This document shows positions 9,815-19,055 of a stretch of 64,000 bases of DNA, in pieces (position 1 is the first letter of the stretch; each line of letters starts with the position of its first letter). Where the stretch lies: positions 1 to 64,000 of the forward strand of contig SVCP01000002.1 in the NCBI GenBank assembly GCA_015058295.1. The letters run 5' to 3'. The DNA comes from Anaerofustis stercorihominis. GTDB lineage: Bacteria; Bacillota; Clostridia; Eubacteriales; Anaerofustaceae. Under the pieces are notes generated by a model. That model was given only the letters and a program-made list of their open reading frames with translations. It was not told where the DNA came from and did not search any database. Position numbers and translations under genes: made by a program.

Positions 9815-11590
9815 TTATTTTCTGATAACTCTTATACCAAGTTCTTCCAGAGCAGCAAGATCCGCTACAGCCGGAGCTTCGGACATAAGGCATCCGTGGT
9901 TCTGTGTTTTCGGGAATGCGATTACGTCACGGATGTTGTCTGAATCTGTAAGGAGCATCATGAGTCTGTCAAGGCCAAACGCAAGTCCACCATGCGGAGG
10001 TGTACCGTATTTAAGAGCTTCGAGGAGGAAGCCGAACTTCAGCTGGGCTTCTTCGTCGCTGAATCCCATAGCCTTGAATACTCTTGCCTGTACGTCTCTT
10101 GAGTGGATACGGATACTTCCGCCACCAAGCTCAATACCGTTTACAACAAGGTCATATGCCTTTGCAAGAACTTTATCCGGTTCTGTTTCCATAAGATCGA
10201 GATGTTCTTCTCTTGGGGATGTGAACGGATGGTGCATAGCATAGTATCTTCCGTCTTCTTCGTCATATTCGAACATCGGGAAGTCTGTTACCCAAAGGAA
10301 CTCAAATCCTTCCTTCATAGGAATTTCAAGCTTCTTCGCAAGCTGTAATCTCAGCTGACCGAGTGAGTTATATACCACCGTGTTCTTATCACCTACAACA
10401 AATACAACATCTCCAACTTCTGCGCCTGTTTTGTCGAAGATAGCTTTGAGTTCTTCTTCCTTGAGGAATTTCGCAACAGGAGACTTGATGTTATCTTCCT
10501 GAATTACAAACCACGCAAGGCCTTTTGCTCCGAAGTCTTTTACGAATACGCCGAGAGCATCAATTTCTTTTCTGCTGAGTTTGTCTGCGGCGCCTTTTGC
10601 CACGAGAGCTCTTACGCTGTGGTTTGCTTTTGCGTTTGATGCGAATGCGTTGAATTCACAGTCTTTTACGATATCTGTAATGTCACAGAGTTCCATACCG
10701 AAACGAAGGTCCGGTTTGTCGCTTCCGAAACGGTCCATTGCTTCCTGCCATGTCATTCTTCTGATAGGAAGTTCAATGTCATATCCTTTGATCTCTTTGA
10801 AGACTTTCTGCATAAGTCTTTCATTGATAGCCATGATGTCTTCCGGCTCAACGAATGAAAGCTCCATATCAATCTGTGTGAATTCCGGCTGTCTGTCCTG
10901 ACGGAGGTCTTCATCACGGAAGCATTTTGCAAGCTGGAAATATCTGTCGAATCCGCTTACCATAAGGATCTGTTTGAAGATCTGCGGAGACTGCGGAAGA
11001 GCAAAGAAGTTGCCCTGCTGAACACGGCTTGGAACGAGGAAGTCCCTTGCGCCTTCCGGTGTCGGTTTTGTGAGGAACGGTGTTTCTATTTCAAGGAAAC
11101 CTTCTTCTGAAAGGAAGTTTCTTACGAGCTGTGCAGTTTTATGACGAGTAATTATCTTTTTCTGCATACCCGGTTTTCTCAGGTCGAGATATCTGTACTG
11201 AAGACGGAGGCTTTCACCTGCTTTGTCATCATCTTCGATATAGATAGGCGGTGTGTTTGCCGTATCAAGAATTTTTATTGCTTCACAGATAACTTCGATC
11301 TTGCCTGTGGGAATATTAAGGTTATAGTTGTTTTCGTCTCTGTTTACGACTTTACCTGTAACCTGAATAACGTATTCACTTCTTACTGACGATGCCTTTT
11401 CGAATACATCTCTTTCGCAGTCATCGTTGAAAGTTACCTGAACGATACCGCTGCGGTCTCTCAGATGAACGAAAATAACCCCGCCCAGGTCTCTCATTTT
11501 CTGTACCCATCCTGCGAGGGTAACATGCTGTCCGACATGTGCTTCTGAAATTTCAGCACATCTGTGTGTTCTATATGATGTTTTACTCAT
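9815..11590 (-). CDS. aspS: Aspartyl-tRNA synthetase
   Basis: Class II aa[32 protein letters not shown]-terminus, [14 protein letters not shown] motif. Confidence 0.96.
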   Translation of the reverse strand: MSKTSYRTHRCAEISEAHVGQHVTLAGWVQKMRDLGGVIFVHLRDRSGIVQVTFNDDCERDVFEKASSVRSEYVIQVTGKVVNRDENNYNLNIPTGKIEVICEAIKILDTANTPPIYIEDDDKAGESLRLQYRYLDLRKPGMQKKIITRHKTAQLVRNFLSEEGFLEIETPFLTKPTPEGARDFLVPSRVQQGNFFALPQSPQIFKQILMVSGFDRYFQLAKCFRDEDLRQDRQPEFTQIDMELSFVEPEDIMAINERLMQKVFKEIKGYDIELPIRRMTWQEAMDRFGSDKPDLRFGMELCDITDIVKDCEFNAFASNAKANHSVRALVAKGAADKLSRKEIDALGVFVKDFGAKGLAWFVIQEDNIKSPVAKFLKEEELKAIFDKTGAEVGDVVFVVGDKNTVVYNSLGQLRLQLAKKLEIPMKEGFEFLWVTDFPMFEYDEEDGRYYAMHHPFTSPREEHLDLMETEPDKVLAKAYDLVVNGIELGGGSIRIHSRDVQARVFKAMGFSDEEAQLKFGFLLEALKYGTPPHGGLAFGLDRLMMLLTDSDNIRDVIAFPKTQNHGCLMSEAPAVADLAALEELGIRVIRK

Positions 11591-11608
11591 TTTTCTCCTC
11601 CGTAAAAA

Positions 11609-12868
11609 CTACTTTATAAATTCTGCAAGTTTATCAAACGGCACTTCCGTCTGTTCCTTTGTGTTCATATCCCTTACAAGGAAAACGCCTTTGTCTGCTT
11701 CGTCCTCGCCTACCATCGCAACGAATTTTGCGTTGATCTTGTCAGCATATTTCATCTGCGCTTTGAGGCTTCTGTTCATGACATCTGTCAGGACAGTGAT
11801 ACCTTCTCTTCTGAGAAGTGTGGAATATTTAAGGGCAATCTCTTTTGCACCTTCTCCGAGAGGAGCGATATATAAATCAGTATATTCTTCCGTATCGATT
11901 TCGATGCCCTGTTCTTCGAGCTGAATGAGGATTCTTTCAATACCCATCGCAAGGCCGATTCCCGCTGTTTTCGGGCCGCCGAGTGTTTCCACAAGGCCGT
12001 TGTATCTTCCGCCTGCGGCAATGGCAGCCTGGGATTTTGTGCTGTCTTTGGGAATGAATTCAAACGCTGTGTTTGTGTAATAGTCCAGTCCTCTTACGAT
12101 CTTCGGATCCACTTCATACTCAACTCCCATACAGTCAAGATACGTCTTTACCTTTTCGAAGTGATCCTTACAGTCTGTGCAGAGTTCGTCCAGCATCAGC
12201 GGAGCGCCTTCAATGTGTTCTTTACATGTCTCAACCTTGCAGTCGATAAGTCTCATGGGGTTCTTGTCAAAACGGTTCTTGCAGTCATCACAGAGCTTGT
12301 CCAGCTTCGGAGCAATAAATGCCTTCAGCTTCTCGTAATACGCTTTTCTGCAGGTAGGGCAACCGACGGAATTGACCTTTGCAATTACATCTTTGATTCC
12401 GAGCTCTCTGAGGAATTCATACGCAAGGCTGATTACTTCCGCATCGCTTGATGCATCTTCAGCACCGAAAACTTCGATTCCGAACTGGTGGAACTGACGG
12501 TATCTTCCTTTCTGCGGGTTTTCACAGCGGAAGCAGTTCGTAAGATAGAAAAGCTTCACCGGCTGTGCGGCACTTGCCATACCGTTTTCAATAAAGCTTC
12601 TTACAACAGGAGCTGTTCCTTCCGGCTTGAGAGTGAGAGATTCTTTACCCTTGTGAGTAAATGTATACATCTCTTTCTGTACAATATCCGTAGTATCCCC
12701 TACGCCTCTCTCGAAGAGATTTGTGCTTTCAAATTCCGGCGTACGGATCTGTTTGAAGCCGTAACGTGCGGCAATATTCTTTGCCTGTGATTCTATTTTC
12801 TCCCACAAGGCGATCTTTTCAGGTAATATATCGTTTGTCCCCTTGGGAGCGAAGATTTTATTGCTCAT
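11609..12868 (-). CDS. hisS: Histidyl-tRNA synthetase (start placed at MSNKIFAPKGTND)
   Basis: APKGTNDILPE and GRYNGL motifs; SD ggaggaaat before the internal ATG, so the supplied ORF start at 12916 is probably too long. Confidence 0.95.
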   Translation of the reverse strand: MSNKIFAPKGTNDILPEKIALWEKIESQAKNIAARYGFKQIRTPEFESTNLFERGVGDTTDIVQKEMYTFTHKGKESLTLKPEGTAPVVRSFIENGMASAAQPVKLFYLTNCFRCENPQKGRYRQFHQFGIEVFGAEDASSDAEVISLAYEFLRELGIKDVIAKVNSVGCPTCRKAYYEKLKAFIAPKLDKLCDDCKNRFDKNPMRLIDCKVETCKEHIEGAPLMLDELCTDCKDHFEKVKTYLDCMGVEYEVDPKIVRGLDYYTNTAFEFIPKDSTKSQAAIAAGGRYNGLVETLGGPKTAGIGLAMGIERILIQLEEQGIEIDTEEYTDLYIAPLGEGAKEIALKYSTLLRREGITVLTDVMNRSLKAQMKYADKINAKFVAMVGEDEADKGVFLVRDMNTKEQTEVPFDKLAEFIK

Positions 12869-12892
12869 TATTTCCTCCAAATTCTGCGTAAA

Positions 12893-13158
12893 TAAAAAAA
12901 CTGACACAAAATGCAATCAACACATTCCGTGTCAGGGACGAGCATTGCCCGCGGTGCCACCCTGATTGACTAAAAGTCCGTAGCCCTCTTTATGACATTA
13001 ACGCTGCCCACGTCAGCGGGTACTCTGTTCCCCGATGATGCTCCGAGTGTCTTTCATTCATATCATCCTCAGACGGGCTTGCAGTCACGACCCGTCCTCC
13101 CTGTCAGGATTCCGTAAATTACTTCCTCTTCATAGCCTTTATTATGTGTATTTGTCAG
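12893..13158 (-). ncRNA. T-box riboswitch leader of hisS-aspS
   Basis: Minus strand AGGGTGGCACCGCGGGC T-box/antiterminator motif, stem I region AAGAGGAAGTAA..., terminator CTGACACGGAATGTG...TTTTGTGTCAGTTTTTTT before hisS. Confidence 0.92.
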
Positions 13159-13161
13159 ATA

Positions 13162-13190
13162 ATTATACAAATTTGCCACGAATTTGTCAA
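13162..13190 (-). promoter_or_regulatory. Sigma-A promoter for T-box/hisS-aspS
   Basis: Perfect TTGACA (13185-13190), 17-bp spacer, TATAAT (13162-13167) on minus strand. Confidence 0.88.
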
Positions 13191-13297
13191 CGGAATTTAC
13201 TAAATTTTCTAACTTCGGGCATAATGAAAAAAATTTGTCTTAAAATGAAAAAAAAGCTTTACTTTTTCTCAAACCTGTATTATAATATCACTTGCGT

Positions 13298-13374
13298 CGG
13301 GATGTGGCTCAGCTTGGTAGAGCGCTTGGTTCGGGACCAAGAGGCCGGAGGTTCGAATCCTCTCATTCCGACCA
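13298..13374 (+). tRNA. tRNA-Pro (anticodon CGG), CCA encoded
   Basis: Acceptor CGGGATG/CATTCCG, anticodon loop TTCGGGA, T-arm GGAGGTTCGAATCCTC, CCA end. Confidence 0.95.
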
Positions 13375-13510
13375 TTTTTTTATGATAAAATAATATAACG
13401 TGGTTTCACCACGTTATTATTTTTATACCCGACCATTTTCTGTGATAAAACAATATAACGTGGTTTCACCACGTTAGTGTTTTTATACCCGACCATTTTT
13501 TTATGGTAAA
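13368..13510 (+). repeat. Tandem units of tRNA-Pro 3' tail (CCGACCATTTT) plus hairpin terminator
   Basis: CCGACCATTTT at 13368, 13429 and 13489, each followed by a hairpin and T-run; units 1 and 2 nearly identical (AACGTGGTTTCACCACGTT). Confidence 0.85.
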
Positions 13511-13535
13511 ACGTGTGTATGCACGTTATTTTTTA

Positions 13536-13703
13536 TTTAACGGAAGTCCGTGAGAGGATTCGAAGCTTGAGAAGGCCGGAGGCGTTAAGAAAACGATTGA
13601 TAATCGTTTTTAGCCGAGTGCGTGAGGAGTGTAAGCGTAGCGTCGACGAGCGCGGCAGACCGAGCCCTTGCGGCGAAGGGATGCAGGACTCTCATTCCGA
13701 CCA
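13536..13703 (+). repeat. Structured element ending in a fourth tRNA-Pro tail (CTCTCATTCCGACCA)
   Basis: Starts with GAGAGGATTCGAA (reverse complement of tRNA T-arm TTCGAATCCTCTC), contains hairpins, ends with a 15-nt match to the tRNA 3' end. Confidence 0.7.
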
Positions 13704-14053
13704 TTTTATTTTTTGTATAGATAACTGCACGCATACTACTGCGTGTTTTTATATTTTGGGAGGATTCGAACCTCAAGGAGGTCCGTTGAGATCTTTTTCA
13801 TCTTCCACGACAAGTATCCTCATACACAACCTCCGGATAAATTTTCCCGATATTATCCTATAGTAATTTTATTAGAAAATCTTTAAATTTTAAAGGGGTT
13901 TCACCTATTTATTAATACTACAAACACAATTAATAAAATATCCGCATTTTAATATTCAATTATTCACATACCCCCTTGCCAAACCACAGGGGAATACGAT
14001 AAAATCAGTGTATAAGTTTATTCTTGCCTGTATGGTGAGAGAAAGGAAAAATT

Positions 14054-14467
14054 ATGATCAGACAGATATCTGTATTTATGGAAAACAAATCCGGAAGGCT
14101 CAACCAGCTTCTCAGGGTCCTTGCGGAAAACAATATAAACATCACCGCTCTCTCCATTGCGGACACAGGTGAATACGGCATTACAAGAATAATCGTAAAA
14201 GAACACGAAAAAGCTCTTGCGGCAATCAAGCAGTCCGGCATGACCGCAAGCAGTACAGATGTTATCGCTCTTGAGGTGGATGACAAACCGGGCACACTTT
14301 TCGAAGCATCGGACCTCCTCGCCGCAAACGGAGTAAACGTGGAGTATCTTTATATGGCAACACCTGTAAAAGAAAATACGGCACTCATCATTATCAAGAT
14401 CGAGAACATAGATTCCGCCATAGATATCATCAAAAATATCGACGGTATCACAATAATTGAATTGTAA
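14054..14467 (+). CDS. Tandem ACT-domain protein
   Basis: Two ACT modules (FMENKSGRLNQLLRVLAENNINI... and LEVDDKPGTLFEASDLLAANGVNV...). Confidence 0.88.
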   Translation: MIRQISVFMENKSGRLNQLLRVLAENNINITALSIADTGEYGITRIIVKEHEKALAAIKQSGMTASSTDVIALEVDDKPGTLFEASDLLAANGVNVEYLYMATPVKENTALIIIKIENIDSAIDIIKNIDGITIIEL

Positions 14468-14471
14468 TCTC

Positions 14472-14503
14472 AAAACGGCTTCCCATAAAGAAGCCGTTTT
14501 TTT
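14472..14503 (+). terminator. Rho-independent terminator
   Basis: AAAACGGCTTCCCATAAAGAAGCCGTTTTTTT. Confidence 0.85.
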
Positions 14504-14560
14504 ATTTCCCTTCATAATCCTGCCTTAACGAAAATATAATTTAGTATAAAGGAGGTCATT

Positions 14561-15424
14561 ATGAAAAAAATATTATCCCATATAGCCGGTTTCGTCTCGC
14601 AGTCCGTAAACAAAATAAAGAACGGAAAAAATATTCCACTGAACAGGCAGTCCGCACTCATAGCAGTGCTTGTCTGTGCACTTTTAGTGCAGGGAACTGT
14701 GCTTGGAAGAAATGTGTATATTGATGTATTCGGTGAATGTACGGACTGGGGGCTCAGCTTCCCGGAAGAAGGAAAAACTCCCGTCGGCAATTCTTCCATA
14801 GAATTTCTCAGGCAGTACGACGCATATTTCGTAAATGAGGCCGCAAAAGGAAAGATATACCTCACATTTGATGCGGGATACGAAAACGGATACACGGAAA
14901 CTATACTGGATACGCTGAAGGAAAAGAATGTAAAGGCCGCATTCTTTATCGTCGGGCATTATGTAAAGACTAATCCCGATCTTGTAAAGAGAATGACAGA
15001 AGAAGGCCATCTTGTATGCAATCATACCCTTGATCACCCTGATATGACATCTCTCGGGGAAAGAGAATTTACTCTGCAGCTTACGGATATGGAAAAGACA
15101 TTTGAAGAGACTGTGGGCTGTCCCATAAATAAATTCTACCGTCCGCCCAGCGGAAAGTACAACGAAGACAATCTTTCCTGGGCGAAAAATGCAGGATATA
15201 CAACAGTATTATGGTCCCTTGCATATGCAGACTGGGACAACGAAAAACAACCCACAAAAGCAACCGCTTTCGAAAAGATACTCCCGAGGCTTCACGATGG
15301 ATGCATACTGCTTCTTCACAGTACATCAAAGACAAACTCTCTCATTCTCGGTGAACTCATAGACAATATCCGGGCAAAGGGCTACAGCTTTTCCACTCTT
15401 GACGAACTGGGGGCAGATTCTTGA
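14561..15424 (+). CDS. Polysaccharide deacetylase family protein (PdaA-like)
   Basis: NodB-type motifs YLTFDAGYENG, FFIVGHYV, NHTLDHP, YRPPSGKYN. Confidence 0.85.
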   Translation: MKKILSHIAGFVSQSVNKIKNGKNIPLNRQSALIAVLVCALLVQGTVLGRNVYIDVFGECTDWGLSFPEEGKTPVGNSSIEFLRQYDAYFVNEAAKGKIYLTFDAGYENGYTETILDTLKEKNVKAAFFIVGHYVKTNPDLVKRMTEEGHLVCNHTLDHPDMTSLGEREFTLQLTDMEKTFEETVGCPINKFYRPPSGKYNEDNLSWAKNAGYTTVLWSLAYADWDNEKQPTKATAFEKILPRLHDGCILLLHSTSKTNSLILGELIDNIRAKGYSFSTLDELGADS

Positions 15425-16275
15425 TAATAAAGCGAAGAACCATTGAAAACATTATCATTGTGCTTCTTGTGTGCGTGATAATCTGCTCGTTTTCAAGATT
15501 TTCGCTGACAACAGGCGCAGATGTATCGGAAAGCTATGACGTACCCATAATTATGTATCACGCCATAATGAAAGACTCTTCCCGAAGCGGAAAATATGTC
15601 ATTACTCCGGATACCTTGAGACGCGACATTGAATATATTCTTAAAAAAGGCTACACTCCCGTACATATGTCGGAAATCATAGATTATGTTGACGGATGCG
15701 GCACCCTTCCCGAAAAGCCCATTGTGCTTACTTTCGATGACGGATATTACAACAACTACCTTTATGCGTACCCCATCACAAAAGAATACGGAGTCAAAGC
15801 AGTCATATCCATTATCGGAACTTACACACGGCAGGCATCGGAAACGGGAGAAAAACAGGTGGAATATTATTCCCATGTCACATGGTCACAGCTAAAAGAG
15901 ATGACAGACTCAGCTCTCTGGGAAGTACAGAACCACACATACGATATGCACCGCACAGGAGATAAAAACGGTCTTCTGGAAGTCAAAGGCGATACGGTGG
16001 AGCAAAAGAACAGACTCATAGAAGAAGACATAATGAAACTGCAGGAGCTTATCACTCAGCATACGGGAAAAACCCCGGACACATTCACATATCCCTTCGG
16101 AAGCTTCGACAGCGATACAAGAGAGCTTATCAAAAAGCTCGGATTCCGTGCAACGCTGTCATGTCATGAAGGCATAAACAATATTTATCCCGGCGCAAGC
16201 CTTGATCTTCTGTGCCGCTACAACAGGGATTCGGGGTTGTCAAGTGAAGACTTTTTTGATGATATACTTAATTAA
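15421..16275 (+). CDS. Polysaccharide deacetylase family protein, TTG start overlapping previous stop
   Basis: VLTFDDGYYNNY, TYPFGSFDSDT motifs; 4-bp TTGA overlap with upstream CDS. Confidence 0.82.
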   Translation: MIIKRRTIENIIIVLLVCVIICSFSRFSLTTGADVSESYDVPIIMYHAIMKDSSRSGKYVITPDTLRRDIEYILKKGYTPVHMSEIIDYVDGCGTLPEKPIVLTFDDGYYNNYLYAYPITKEYGVKAVISIIGTYTRQASETGEKQVEYYSHVTWSQLKEMTDSALWEVQNHTYDMHRTGDKNGLLEVKGDTVEQKNRLIEEDIMKLQELITQHTGKTPDTFTYPFGSFDSDTRELIKKLGFRATLSCHEGINNIYPGASLDLLCRYNRDSGLSSEDFFDDILN

Positions 16276-16299
16276 ATTTCCCTGCGTTTTGGGTGTGTA

Positions 16300-16342
16300 T
16301 AATCCACATATGCTGTGGATAACTTGTGGACAATGTTGATAA
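16300..16342. promoter_or_regulatory. Array of DnaA-box-like 9-mers
   Basis: TAATCCACA, TGTGGATAA (perfect), TGTGGACAA, TGTTGATAA within 43 bp. Confidence 0.55.
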
Positions 16343-16577
16343 CTGTTGACGAATCGTTAAAAACTCACGGATTTTTGCCAAAAAATTACTGTGAAAACTT
16401 TGCTGTATTGTAAATAACTTCGTTGAAAAGTGCTCTTTACAGTGAATACATAAAAATTGATCGTTTTTTTAAAGTGAATTATATAAACCGATCCGCAAAA
16501 AACTTTACAATAATATATATCATATGAACGCTCTCCGTGATATAATTTTATCAGGAAAATTACGGAGGAACATATAT

Positions 16578-17483
16578 ATGAATACGGCAAAATTATACGA
16601 TCAATATACTCTTTCGCAAACAATCGACACAGAGATTTTGTCCCAATACCCTGACAAAACAACATCCCTCACGGCACTGGGAGAGTTTATAAACGAAAAA
16701 AACATCACCGACAGCAGTTTCGTCATTGATTTTATGAAAGCTCTCGGATATGAAGGTTCAAAAGAAGAAACAGCCATTGCGTTTCTTTCGGAGTGCCCGG
16801 ATAAATCCGCCGCAAAGGTATTCCGTGATAATGCTCACTTACGGGAAGCAATAATCAACAACTACTGCTCGGTCATGGCGAATTTCATCGTCTTTTCCAC
16901 TGCACAGAGAAAAAATCTCAAGGATACCGCTTCCTATAACAGACATATCGACAAAGCTCTGCCCGAAATGCGCGACAGCCTTATGATACTGTTTGAACTC
17001 GGTGCAAAGGAAGGAGAATATCTCACTTCACTGGAAAAATACTTTGAGTTCACATATTATGTAAACACCCGTGACAGCTGGAGTTTATTCAATTCCCTGT
17101 ATGTATACGAAGATTTCGCAAAATATGTGCAAAACATACGGGAGCAGTTTCTTGGCATATACCTCAGAAGCAACCTGCTTCCCGAGTCAATCGAAAAATT
17201 CGTGCTTGACGGAAATGAAGCCTTCACAAATGCTTTTATTACGGCACTTTCAGAGCTTGCGTCAGAAAATATCGCATCAGCAAGAAAGAATTATGCACAC
17301 CCGGTTACCGTTGAAGGAGACGAAAACTTTATCGAAGGGGTCATCGACCTTTACGATACGGCAAAATACAAAAACGCCATCTCATCATTCAAGGCAAACG
17401 GCGGAAAATTCCATATGGCAGCCCTCTCAGAAGCGAAAAAATTCTACGAATACGAAGAAAGCCCCAGGGCAAATGAGTTCTGA
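16578..17483 (+). CDS. Hypothetical protein (start at MNTAKLYDQY preceded by acggagga)
   Basis: Long ORF with SD at internal ATG; no family recognised. Confidence 0.65.
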   Translation: MNTAKLYDQYTLSQTIDTEILSQYPDKTTSLTALGEFINEKNITDSSFVIDFMKALGYEGSKEETAIAFLSECPDKSAAKVFRDNAHLREAIINNYCSVMANFIVFSTAQRKNLKDTASYNRHIDKALPEMRDSLMILFELGAKEGEYLTSLEKYFEFTYYVNTRDSWSLFNSLYVYEDFAKYVQNIREQFLGIYLRSNLLPESIEKFVLDGNEAFTNAFITALSELASENIASARKNYAHPVTVEGDENFIEGVIDLYDTAKYKNAISSFKANGGKFHMAALSEAKKFYEYEESPRANEF

Positions 17484-17541
17484 GAAGTTTTGCTTATAAG
17501 TTAAATACTTCCGGTAAATAATCATTTGGCGAGGTACCCAG

Positions 17542-17871
17542 ATGAATGAGAGAGTAAAAGAGTATATAGACATATATCCGGATGAAATTATTGATATGTA
17601 CAGTACATTAAGAAAAATGCTTTTCGACTGCGTATCATCTGAACCACAGGAAATCCTGTGGGCTAAACTCCCAAGTTATTATGTAGGAGAATCTTTTGTA
17701 AGGCTTATCCCATTCAAAGATCATATCAACATTGAAGCAAAGGCAGTATCAGATCATAAAGAATTGTTATCCGGGTATAAAATAACACCTAAGGGAATGT
17801 TGCAGATCTTTTTAAAGCAAGAAATTCCTGTTGTTGTGCTGAAGCAGATATTTACTGAGACATTAGGATGA
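17542..17871 (+). CDS. DUF1801-like protein
   Basis: ORF similar in feel to YdhG/DUF1801 small proteins (WAKLPSYYVGESFVRLIPFKDHINIEAKA). Confidence 0.6.
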   Translation: MNERVKEYIDIYPDEIIDMYSTLRKMLFDCVSSEPQEILWAKLPSYYVGESFVRLIPFKDHINIEAKAVSDHKELLSGYKITPKGMLQIFLKQEIPVVVLKQIFTETLG

Positions 17872-17916
17872 TAAATTCCATTTATCGGACAGATTATTTA
17901 AATCAGGAATAACATA

Positions 17917-17950
17917 AAAGCCGTGCTGTATATGAAGCACGGCTTTTACT
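17917..17950 (+). terminator. Rho-independent terminator
   Basis: AAAAGCCGTGCTGTATATGAAGCACGGCTTTTA. Confidence 0.8.
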
Positions 17951-17995
17951 GTCCATGAAGTCTCCTGCTAATCCTTCGGTTTACTCTCAATGCAA

Positions 17996-18232
17996 ATATA
18001 AATTTTCGTAAGCTGTGCGGCTTTTGGAGCGACGAATGGCGCGTACTGCAGTACGTAACCGCCGGCGATTCAAAAACAACGCGACATAAAAGGATTGACA
18101 GACATTTTAATGCGAAGTATAAATCCTTTTTAGGCAAGGCGGCTTTGGATTTTTTGTAAGCGTGGCGTACTTTAGGCGTACGCGAGCGCGCAAAAATCCA
18201 AAATAACGCAGCATAAAAGGATTTAGACGAGC
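17996..18232. repeat. Two adjacent related hairpin-module repeats
   Basis: Both carry GTAC...GTAC inner hairpins inside TTTTGGA/TCCAAAA-type arms and end in AACGC(AG/GA)CATAAAAGGATT. Confidence 0.7.
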
Positions 18233-18233
18233 A

Positions 18234-18899
18234 TTAACAGAGGTCTCCCGGGAAGAACTGCGGGAAGGGAGTCAACGTCTCATCAAGAAATTTCTCGCAG
18301 AAATTCTCGTCGCAGACTTCATCACATTCGGGAGGAATCTCGCAGTATCCGTAGTTTGGAATTCTGAGATGTACGTCGGAAACCACTCTGACAATGAGGA
18401 ATATGCCCAGGGAAAGGTTGAGGCTGTCACAACCGCATGCCATGTTCACACATCCGGTCTCAACATATGTTTCAGCCTGTGCTTCAAATCTGCCCTGTCG
18501 GAGAAATTCTCTTGGTGCATAAACAGTGCTGTCCACAGGTATGCGTATTATGTTGTCTTTCTGCACAACTCCGCAGCTGACGGGATGTGCGGGAAGAACG
18601 AATACCCTTCTGTCGCTTCTTCTTTTAAGAACCACATATACGGGTATACCAACAATAAGCCTCATCCGGGCATACTGATCATCTTTTTCCGTAAATACAG
18701 GTTCGCAGTCATACTGAAATACTTCAGCCCTGCCGAACTGAGTATTGCAGAACACATAATCGCCGAGCGAACCTCCCGGAAGCTGTACTTCAAATGGAAT
18801 ATTTTCAAGGCACTCTCTTCTGCTGAGAGCATCGTATACTTTTTTTACAACGAGGCAATCTATGCCTCTTACGCCGTTCATGGTAATATTTTCGTCCAA
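18234..18899 (-). CDS. Uncharacterized Cys-rich protein (possible spore-coat type), TTG start
   Basis: 221-aa ORF, C-terminal YCEIPPECDEVCDENFCEKF; SD ggag before TTG. Confidence 0.6.
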   Translation of the reverse strand: MDENITMNGVRGIDCLVVKKVYDALSRRECLENIPFEVQLPGGSLGDYVFCNTQFGRAEVFQYDCEPVFTEKDDQYARMRLIVGIPVYVVLKRRSDRRVFVLPAHPVSCGVVQKDNIIRIPVDSTVYAPREFLRQGRFEAQAETYVETGCVNMACGCDSLNLSLGIFLIVRVVSDVHLRIPNYGYCEIPPECDEVCDENFCEKFLDETLTPFPQFFPGDLC

Positions 18900-19055
18900 G
18901 CTTACTGCTCCTTTCCGTTAATCGTTAATATAATATGATTTTACATTTTTCTTGTTACAGGCAAATATGCGGGATATTGCATTAACGGGATTTATCGGTT
19001 ATAATGAAGAATAATCAATGTAACGCTTCAGTACATTTTACGCAGGGAGGCGCAA

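Noticed and set aside
12901-12917. 16-nt identical string CTGACACAAAATGCAA also at about 43800
   Set aside because: A single shared 16-mer is expected by chance at this window size and the two contexts (T-box terminator, rnpA start) are unrelated
13368-13510. Possible CRISPR-like array
   Set aside because: Only two near-identical units, spacer-free, each carrying a terminator hairpin and a tRNA tail; no cas genes in the window
13513-13863. 116-aa plus-strand ORF across the tRNA-tail element
   Set aside because: Covers structured repeat DNA with several hairpins; no RBS or recognisable protein
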